The translations under genes were made by a program, and so were the position numbers. The notes beneath the pieces are model-generated. The model was not told where the DNA came from and made no database searches. It worked only from the letters and a program-made list of their open reading frames with translations. A stretch of 42,618 nt of DNA. Origin: Saccoglossus kowalevskii. Lineage: Eukaryota > Hemichordata > Enteropneusta > Harrimaniidae. This document shows, piece by piece, positions 10,247 to 20,600 of this stretch; position 1 is the stretch's first letter; the number at the start of each line of letters is the position of its first letter. The DNA lies in contig NW_003148769.1 of assembly GCF_000003605.2 (NCBI RefSeq), positions 1 through 42,618 of the forward strand. The letters are read 5' to 3'.

Positions 10247-10645
10247 ACAAAGAACAGTATTTATTGGACACAGAATTGTGGGAATACATAGACATACATG
10301 TACATTGTACCTTTGTTTATTTTAACATATCCACCACTGGCACTTTTTTTTTTATCCCCTTTTATTTTGCGCTATTTGTGGCGGCTTTTATCAAGCAATG
10401 TGTTAACCATGCACTAATAATAGCCCAATCATGCATGTATGTTAAAATTTACTGTAATAAAGCCATTGCCGCATTTACAGAGTAACTATTGGTTTGTGTG
10501 AACTCATGTAGTTTTAATGTCTATTAAAATCGTGTCTCTGTTGAATAGAAAAGCACTTAAACTAAAAATTATCTTGATTGCATACTTACTCATCAAAATA
10601 CAATTGATTTGGCCCACAATAACACCTCTGTATTTTATGTAAGCA

Positions 10646-10858
10646 TACTGTACAATACTTTATTTTCACTTGGAATTTATTTTTGCTATTTTCGCTGAAG
10701 GAATAATTCAGTGAAAATAAAATCCAGCGAATATACCTTTTTTCCTATATTTTAAATTCAACTTGTCAATAATCAGTGAAAATAAATTCCATACACAACA
10801 GCCTAAAAAGTGTTTTCAGCGGAAATTAATTCCAGCTAAAATAAAATGTTTCACAGTA
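10646..10858. mobile_element. TA-flanked MITE, family T, copy 1
   Basis: The termini are TACTGTACAATACTTTATTT and its inverted form ending TTTCACAGTA. Internal AGTGAAAATAAAATCCAGCG and GAATATACCTTTTT stretches match the copies at 12786, 24733, 31330 and 32045. Positions 10859-11085 carry nothing I can name. Confidence 0.85.
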
Positions 10859-11085
10859 TGCACTAGGGTCAAAATGATGCAGTAAAATGAAGAGACAGAG
10901 CCGATTGTCTCAGGTGTTTCTTATAGGCTGGGATTACATTGGTTTCAACAACATATGGGCTAATACTACATTTTTTTCCTTGTTTGTGTCGTTTTTCTAC
11001 AGATAATATATATAACAGTGTTTGACAGTTGTAGCTTTTGTACAAAATTGGTAACAAATTGCTGTTTGTTTTTTCTTCCTTTCAG

Positions 11086-11145
11086 GTTCACCAGTTTTCT
11101 AACTGTTCAATCTGACTTGTCAAGTTGTAGAAGCATATCAGCAAC
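11086..11145 (+). other. 5' untranslated part of the first identified NAGS exon
   Basis: A strong acceptor (TTTTTTCTTCCTTTCAG) ends at 11085, so at least one non-coding exon lies further upstream; I cannot locate it or the promoter. An in-frame TAG upstream of the ATG at 11146 fixes that ATG as the first possible start in this exon. Confidence 0.65.
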
Positions 11146-11649
11146 ATGCAAATTCTTCTGAGCAAGAAAGCCAGCTTCTGGCATCGAAGGATGCACTGTT
11201 TATTGTTGTGTGTATCAAAAGGAGGACATGCATCAAGCGACAATGGTATCTTACAAGGGGTGGCCTTGCTAATTGGAAAGACACTATCACGTAATCAAAC
11301 CACAACAACTTCAAGCCTCACGCAGGCCAAGGCTAACAAACAAATATACAAAAACTTGCACACATGCAGTGCTCTGTCAGCACAGGCAGTATCGAATCTG
11401 CAACAAGGTGGACAGCAGATGTCCATGTTTGGACCATCAGAGAATACCAGCACACCGACGGATACAGGACACCGAGCTCTGTTCTGTAATTCTGGATTGA
11501 TCGCTGGGACACGTGCGTTCCCAGGCAGACCGGACAGCCGTGGAATCATGAATATGCCGTACACGGCGGCTACGCACCCACAGCAGCAGTTTTCATCGGT
11601 GTACGCGATGTCTAGGACTGCGCAGGATCTCAAGCGTTTCCTTGAGGAG
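11146..11649 (+). CDS. NAGS: NAGS exon 1 (coding): presequence and variable region
   Basis: 168 codons ending GAG|GTTAGT in phase 0. After the basic presequence comes a long Ser/Thr/Gln-rich region unlike any domain I know, matching the variable segment of animal NAGS. The last residues 'DLKRFLEE' begin the conserved domain. Confidence 0.88.
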
Positions 11650-14600
11650 GTTAGTCAGTTTTTCTAAACAGTTTTGATTGAATGGTACCCTAGAAAAGTT
11701 TTGTCATGATTCTCAGAGTAATGATGAAAATGATGTCTATTCCTTTAACTTTATTTTCCAAAGACAACTTCTTTGTCCTTTAGCAAATTAAAATCCTCAT
11801 AAATTTTTCCAGATTTGTTTTAAAATTTTGATGGAGACTTATAGCCAATGAGAAATTATTTTTATTAGGTCCAAAATTGAGATAGAATCTGTAGAAAAGA
11901 AAAAATGATGCACCCAAACTTGTTTGAAAACATTTTGACGTTCTGTATGAATCAGTTTTGTGTCATAACTTGTTTAAAGGAGATTGTAGTAAACTAAAGT
12001 GAGTAACTGTTTTGTTTCTTTGATGTTTGTTAGTTCGGTACAGACCCTCGGGAAGCCCGCTACTGGTTGAAAAACTTCCAGCGAAATACTGATCCTTGGA
12101 AGCCTTTTGCTGTGGTTCAAGTTGATCAAGAAGTCTTCAAAAAACCTGAACTTGTAAGTACAAAGCATTGCATTATGGGTACACAACACTATGGAGAGAA
12201 ACATTAAATAAGGCTTACCCGGTAGTTATAATTCAAACCATTCAACTGACAAGTCAGTCCTGGTTGCACCATTTATGAATAGCACTCTTGTAAAATGGGA
12301 ATGGATTATAGAAATTCTAATGAATTTCATATTAGATTAAATACTGTAGAATACTTTATTTTAGCTAAAATTAATTTTCGTATGGAATTTATTTTTACTG
12401 TTTTTTGATAAGTTGAATGTAAAATATAGGAGAAAAGGTATATTTGCTGGATTTTATTTTCAGCGAAATTTTATTCCGAGTGAAAGTAAAGTATTTTACA
12501 GTATATATTAATAAAGCTGTTACAAAATCATGTTGACAACTTTGTATTTTAATATCAGTTCATTAGAACAACAAAACGTCTGTGTTGTGTTTGGTTTCAT
12601 GAGTTGTCATAGTAAATTATAAATGGATATATTTACTGGTATGTACAACATTACATGTAGTCTGCACTTTCCTTCAGAAGATTGGGTAAAAATAGTTGAA
12701 ATTTTGGGTAAAAACTGAAAATTTACTCAAATTTTAGCTCCAAAATTCAAGTTCATTTGCAGAAATATTGAAGAATATAAGAAAATACTGTAGAATACTT
12801 TATTTTCGCTTGGAATTTATTTTCGCTATTTTCGCTATTTTCGCTGATTGGATGATTCCGTGAAAATAAAATCCAGCGAATATACTTTTTTCCTATATTT
12901 CACAATAAACTCATGAAAAATCAGTGAAAATAAATTCCAAGCAAAACGCCCAAAAAGCCTTTTCAGCGAAAATTAATTCCAGCGAAAATAAAGTATTCCA
13001 CAGTAGTGCAGAAAAATTTGGGCGAAAAAGTCTGGTGGTGAAAAAGCTAGATCTACTGAAATAAAGAAAAACACAGGTTTCTCTTTCATCTGCTGTTTTG
13101 TTTATCATAGTTTGCTCTAACAACATAGAGGGCACTGTTTCTGATAAAGCCCATTTAATGTGCAGACCTGACACTGAGGGCGCTGTTTGTAATTTGACAA
13201 ACTTCATCAGTCACTTCAAATAATGTTTGCATCCAATTGACGTTGCTGCATGATGGACTTTGTGGTTCATAATTCAATTTGAGTAAATAAACACAAATCA
13301 AGACGAAGACTTCATCCTAGAAATAGACATGGCTATATTTTATTTACATGTCGCAAATAGAAATTGTATTTGTTTTCTGTTTCATGTTTTGCTATGTTTT
13401 AATAAAAATGATCAGAGCTTAATGAGTGTGAAGACAGCGTTCGGTTCATTTCGCGTTCAATTCATGTTCGTTTCGTGTTCAATTGATGTACGTTTCTCGT
13501 TTGATTGACGTACAAATTTGAAAATATCTATTTTCCACAAAAGTTTATATATAAAAAAAATGGGGATCAACCTATTCCTTTTGGAGAAAATCATGGTTAA
13601 AAATAGTCCTACTATCTCGCTCACATCGGAAGTCACATGGGCCCAAACAAGTATAAAATAGCCATAGAAACAGACGAGAAATGCATATATATGTTTAAGG
13701 AAAATGAATCTTTTGTAAAAAAAAATTATATAGTCACAAATTATCACCACTCAATTCAAAAACAAATAAAATCTTTGAAACAAGGACGTTGATGATATTT
13801 TTTATTTATAATCATTGTCCTTTGACCTTCTGCGCATTCGCTGTCATGGGCACTATGAAAGTATTTCCAAAGAAAATGCTAAATTGATCTCTATTTTCCC
13901 CGCTCAAAAATATTGTTAAATTATCTGAAATTGCTATATATCAACATTTGAGTGAATTATAGGTATTTCAGTGGACGTTTCAATCGAATGCTAATCGAAC
14001 TGAACGCTGTCTTCACACTCGTTGTGTTTTATCAATAGAAAATATAATGTTTGTTTGTTTGTGTATTAATTACTATATCAAATGTTTGTTTGTGTTTTAA
14101 TTACTATATCGAATGTTTGTTTGTGTTTTAATTACTTTATAAAATTTTTGTATGCAGATGGATAGTCTTGGCTCCAGTATATCATTCCTACTGCGACATG
14201 ACATGAAAGCCGTTGTTGTTCATGGGAGTGTTTTACCAGAGGAGGCAGCTCTTTCTAATGACATCCTACAAGTAAGTGTCTGAATTTGTTGTGAAATTGC
14301 TAAAAACATTAAAAAGTGGAAATAAATAGTATTAAGCGCCCAGGGGCCTGAACATGGAAAATTGCCAAAATATAGGGGTTGGTGTTAGCCCGGACAACCT
14401 CCCCCCCCCCCCCCTGCAAAAAAAACAAAAACAGGTATGTCCTCAACTTCTTTATTGTATCAAAATTGGTCGCTTACCCAGATAAATACGGTATTGTATT
14501 TACAGTATTTGGTTGGATTCCTATGAATAACCTTAAAAAATCATTTTTTTTTCAAAATGTCAAATATAAAATATTGGTGTTCTGGTTTCATATTTAGTAA

Positions 14601-17600
14601 TGTGGTTTGCAATACGAGAACTTCTTGCAAAAACTTGTTTTGCAAATAAAGTGTTTAATTTCTGTTGCTAGGAATTGTTGTGATTTGATGAATTAAAGGA
14701 ATTAAATTCATGAAGACAAGATTTGTCAAAAGTCACTGTTACTTTGTGTCATACATATCGGGCCCAATCTAGTGAGATCTCACTGAAATAAAACTCCTGA
14801 TTTTCACTTAATTTCTTGTGAAAATTTGCAAATAAAATGTCTGTTTTTCTGGCAGTACATTTGACAATACCTTGCGTATAAATACAATTTCTCGTTGTAG
14901 TGTGTAATATATCCTGCTTTTCTGAGGTTGTAAACATACATTTGTACATGTCATGAGATTATGTGTAGATCTTGTGTGCAATCCCATCTTTATGCAAATG
15001 TGAATAATTGCTAATCAGTTTCATCGTTACTTTCTTTTTAGGCGAGTCGATATCAATTGACCACTGAGACAATGCAGATGGTAAATGCATTGGAAGCACA
15101 CGGCGCACCGGCACATCCGTTGTTTAGCGGTGGGAATGTACTTAAAGCTGACCTCACCAAGAGTGGTTTCAACGGGAAAATAACACACGTCAATACACAA
15201 CCTTTAGAGTGGTGCTTAAGGTAAGTCAGTCATATCCACACTGAGACAGGTTATACACTGTCTTCTAATAAGCTTGGTTATAAAGCATTCGTTTTGATAG
15301 CCGAGGATGCATCATCATGTGTGGCTAGGCGGTTTGGTGCCGTATAGAGCACCAGTTTGAGTCTCTTATGCGGTACATGTTTACTTTGATTTTAACGTAG
15401 TATTTACAATGTCATGTATTCGCCCTTATTTTACTTCCTATGTTTATTTAATATGATAAAATTGTTAAGAGTTATATTTAGATTGGCATGTGGCCTTATT
15501 TAAAATTGTTGTAACAGTGGATCACTTAAAGCGGGGGAGTCGTCACCTGCGCATGCGTCAGATGGCCATAGTGTGTCATTGTTTACAAACAAGTGTCTAC
15601 CCATGAGCCTTTGTGTTTTTAGCGTGTGTTTTTATCGTCGATTGGGACTCAATTCTTACACGTGCCCAGACGATGACCCTCACGCTTTAATTTTGCAAGT
15701 TTGCCTTGTACCAGTTTAGAAGAGGTTGGATCTCCTCGGTCGCCTGCTCACTCGGTTCTTTAAATTACTCTGTCAAGTTCTTCCCCCCGAAAAAGTATGT
15801 TCACATCTAATGACAACCATGGTGCAGTATGTTGCAATGTAGAGTAACATTTGTGCGGTTATGCATGTGTTTAGGGTACATGTGATTATTTCTATAAAAT
15901 AACAAAAATTTCTCGTCCTAAATTACATCTTATTTTCTAGATCCGGTCATGTGCCAGTGGTCAGTTCGATCGGCGAAACAGACACTGGACAGTTGGTCAA
16001 CATTGATGCTTGCCACACGGTAGAAGAAGTGGCCAAAGTACTGAAGCCGCTCAAAGTAATGTACCTGAACACTAGTGGAGGTTTCATGAACGAGAATAGC
16101 CAGGTATGGTCAAGCTATCAAATGTCTGTGATTGGTCAAACAAGGCTTGACCTATGTCTGTGTGCGATATCAACCGATATTTGCTAGTTGTGGCAAGACT
16201 GACCGTCCCATTATTCATAACATTGAAATAATTGAACATGATTAATGAGCAAAATATTATAGGGATGGGGTAACCATGGAAACAGTAACCCAGGCTAGTG
16301 ATTGCCTTCATCAATAAGTCATTGCTACAATATCACCTCCATTGTATGAGTGGTGTGTAGATGGAAAGCCAACATGGCCGTCTCTTGCAATTGTTTGTTT
16401 CTCACAAGAACAAATAATGTTTTTGTAATATCGTAACATATTGCCTGATGAAAGCATTTACGAATTGTCTGAGTGAATAGGAAAATAGTGGCGTCAACAG
16501 GTAGTGGGTTAAATGGTACCAGTAGTTGTCGTTGCTTAGTGGTGTCCGAAATTTTGTGTAAACACATTGTATTTTACATGTACTGTATACATCCATATTG
16601 AGCAGGATGTGGAATGACGACCACCGCCATTTATTCATGAAAACGTCTTCTATACATTCATTCATTGCCTCGTATCATACAATGTAGTGAATGTACGACA
16701 TTAAATTTTGTTACAAAAATGAGTTTGTGTACATGTAATTGACCAATCATCTTTGTTCTTTAATTTCTTGAAGGTGATCGTAATAGATAGAAAGAGAAAT
16801 TCCACCTCAATTTAAATCAAAATGACTCAACTTCATATTGCTTACAAGTTTTAATCGAAATTTTTTACAATTTTGTTGACACCAAGAAAATGATAGTACA
16901 CAGATTTTTTTTTTTTTATTTGAATGTTTCAAACTTCTGTAATCAAGGCAAGGCTGTGTAAGGGTATCAAGATCATATACCCTGTATTGTCCCACAACTC
17001 TGCAATATTCTTTTTTTTTTTTTTTTTTTTTTTTTTTGGGGTTAAAAAAAATTTCAAAATAATAACTTTTTGTATTAATCCTAGTAATTGCCAATGGGAA
17101 TTTACCCACTGACTGGGAGGGGCTTTTAAAACAACCTTGGTGTAGTCCAGCAACTAAACACAAGGAAACAACATTTTATGTGAAGTCCTTGCTCTGTATC
17201 CTACATAGTGCATATAGTTATAGTGCTTGGAGTGTTGTGCTTGCTATGAAATTGCTACATGTTTGCATGCATGCATTTGCTTCCACATTTCATTTGCTTT
17301 TAAATAATTTTTATTTATTTCTGTAATCGTATAAGAATGGTCTCACATTGTTGCAGACACTCGACAAACAGGCGTAGTCTTTTGAAAATGGCTCTCGTAG
17401 ACACAGAACTGTGTTTGATTAGGTTAGCTATGCAGTTAAGTTTTAAAAAAGACAAAAATTGCAAGACTGAGAACTACCCCAGTAGCTCTCATAGGTTTTA
17501 ATTTGTGGAGGTGAGAATTATTGTTTCATTTGAATGTATATCCCTGAAAAAAATTTAATTTGTTTGTGAGGGAGATGTCATTTTAGAGCATTTCAGTAAA

Positions 17601-20600
17601 TGAACATCAAAATGGATGCACTGAAACTGAGACACAATTTTTTCTCAATGTAAAAAAAAAACGATCGTCGAAAGTATAAAAAAAAGTTCTGTGACCATTC
17701 AAGATTAGTCTTTAGTTTTTTCTGCATGTGGTAATGGTTTATGCATGTGGTAACTTTGATCATTCTGGATAAATGTTGAACTACTGAACTGCGGCGTATA
17801 GTCACTTCATGTTGGTTGCATGCATTGTTTTACTGTCGTTTCAACAAAACTTCAAATAAAAATGTTGTCTCAAAGTGTAAATTTGGAGTCACATTGTATC
17901 ATTTTGGAATCATCTGTTTCACGAATACAACTGCCAGTTAATATCAGCTTCTTGCATATTTTGCACGCTGCAGATTTTGCGTTACAAACTTATTTAGAAA
18001 TCCAAAATTTGGCATATAAACTGACCAACGTGATGCAGAGCTGAGATTTCTTGTTAGCGTCATAACAGAGTGATAACAAGTGAGCAAAACCTCAGATAAC
18101 AATTCTGAATTGGAGGCACGTGTGTGGATGGATTACAATTACAAACAAAATTACCGAACGTATCATTATTATGAGACAGCATTTGTATATGTTGAAACAA
18201 CTGTAATCCAGTAGTAGAATTGCTTGTATCTGTTTGAGCAATGTTCACAGCGTTGAATTGTAGTGTTAGTTGTCTTAAATTATGTGTGCCTCAGATTGAA
18301 AGTTTCATCAAAATCTTGTCTTGCCTTTGCTTGCCAATATAATGTATTGTATTCTGTAACAAATATATCCATGCTACTGATTTTGTTTCTATGGTTACAT
18401 TGCATCAATTCGTGATGAGAAGTCAACTTTTAGATTAGCTGTTTTTGTGATAAGATGTGGAGCACGATGCAAGGATTTTGATAGTAAATCTGTACAGGAC
18501 CTCAAGGATTAATATGGTTTGTTTTTCTGCAAGCTGAATTAAAATAAAAATTTAAATGTAGTAAAGAATTATTACATTTATTAACCTACAAGGTTCAGGT
18601 TCACTATCTAAACCGGACAGAACATTCTGGCTTTTGTTTTTAATATTTTGTAAAAAAAATGGCTTGTTTGTCTTCGGCAAAATTCGTGCTACAAAAATCA
18701 GTTGTGAATGTTGAACCATCTGACGGTGTCATTCACACGAAACATTTGATTCCAAGTGAGAGTGTAACCTGTGGATGGAATTTCATATGAAACGTAACAC
18801 TGCCAGAGTTCTTGTATCTGCTGAAAAGGTAAATACCCTCAGTTTTGAGTAGCTGTTAGTGTTATAAATGAGATGCGTTTCTTCTTGTAGGTTCAACGAA
18901 TTTCTTCGTTACTGAATCAGCTTCCGTCACAATCGTCTGTGGTTATAACATCCGCCAATACACTGCTCACTGAACTCTTCACACATCGAGGTAGGTCCAT
19001 AAATTACGATCATAATCATTTTATTTTAGCTGGAATTAATTTTCGCTTACAATTTTTGATTTTTGATAAGTTGAATGTAAAATATAGGAAAAAAAGGTTT
19101 ATTTGCTGAATTTTAAGCGAAACTAGCGAGAATAAATTCCAAGTAAAAATAAAGTATTTTACAGTGCTTGACAGATCTGAAGCATGAAACAAAATTTTGC
19201 AGACTGTGCAATTTTAACATAAGCAGTTACTTTGAGTGTTCATTTCGAAATACTGTATTTGCTCTACTAGTAGTGCACGTACAAATGACAGAGGTACAGC
19301 TATGGTCAAAAGAAGTTATAATACAATGATCCAGTATATAATAAATGCAACATTTGTTTTTTGTGCTTCTCATAGTCTAGAGGAAATATGGTACTTTATC
19401 TTAGGTGAACAAATTATTTTAGTACTTTTGACATTTTACTGGAAATATTCTTCTGAATGTTTTTTTTTTTTTCTGCTGACAGGTTCGGGTACTTTTTTCA
19501 AGATAACAGAACCAATACATGTTTATCATGATCTTGATGACATATCTTTAGACAGAATGCTGGCGTTGCTCACAAGGTACGTTTAACTATTGGCCTCGTC
19601 TGTAGTAGTGTAATTGAACACCACACTGTGCGTCCGTCCGGAGTCATATCTCAGAATCTTTTGGACCGATTCCGTTCATTCTTTGAATGTGCCTAGTACC
19701 TTATGTGGGACATGTGCAAATGCAGTGGTTTAGCGATTCAATTCAAAATGGCCGACTGGAGGCCATCTTGTTTTTTGAAAATGTTGTATTTTGGACATGC
19801 TTTGTTAGTTTTCATTCAAACTTGGTATATAGATTATACATGTTAGGATACATGTCCATGACGATTTATTTCACAATTGGATCAAAGATGGCCGACTGGC
19901 AAGCATCTTGTTTTTGTTTTTTTATGTGGTATCTAGGACGTGCTCTGTCAGTTTTCATTCAAATTTGGCACATACATGTACTTTATACGTGTTAGAATGC
20001 ATGTCCATGACAATTTGTTTCAAAATCTGGTCAAGGATAGTCGATTGACAGCCATCTGACTTTTTTGCCTTACTACTATATTTCCACAATTTATGTACCA
20101 TATTTATTCGTATTTGGCACATACATCATACATATCAGTGTGTTTCATATCAGATCAAAGATGGCCGAATAACAGCTGTTTTTATTTTTGGCCATGTTAC
20201 TACTACATGGAACACGTGTTTTGATGTAAATAAACAATCTGTTGAACACGCCACTTGGAACTCAAGTTTCAAGGACACGCTCGCAACAACCCGTCCACTT
20301 TAATATGACGAGCACAAAGAGAACTTTCGAAAAATTTAACGGGGACTGTGCCATTTTCAATGACTTGTTCTCATTGAGGACTATGAATAAACAAGATTGT
20401 GCGTGGTAACGACTATATACGATGTTTGTCCACATTTGTAAGGGTTGTTTTTAAACAACAAACCCATTATGCAAATATCGAGCTGTAAAATGCCAATATG
20501 GCGGCAATACATCCTGTCAACTAAATGACGTGACATCGCTATTTTAAAATTTGTTTTCAGGGCATTCGGGCGAATGCTGAGTAAAGATTACTTCACAAAC

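Noticed and set aside
11273-11633. Overlapping frames on both strands within NAGS exon 1
   Set aside because: They are shadows of the real coding frame; only the 11146 frame joins later NAGS exons in phase.
15525-15800. Possible element bounded by GCGGGGGAG and CTTCCCCCCG
   Set aside because: The inverted match is short and interrupted, and I found no second copy in the window.
16807-17163. Lys-rich minus-strand frame
   Set aside because: It is caused by a T tract in an intron.
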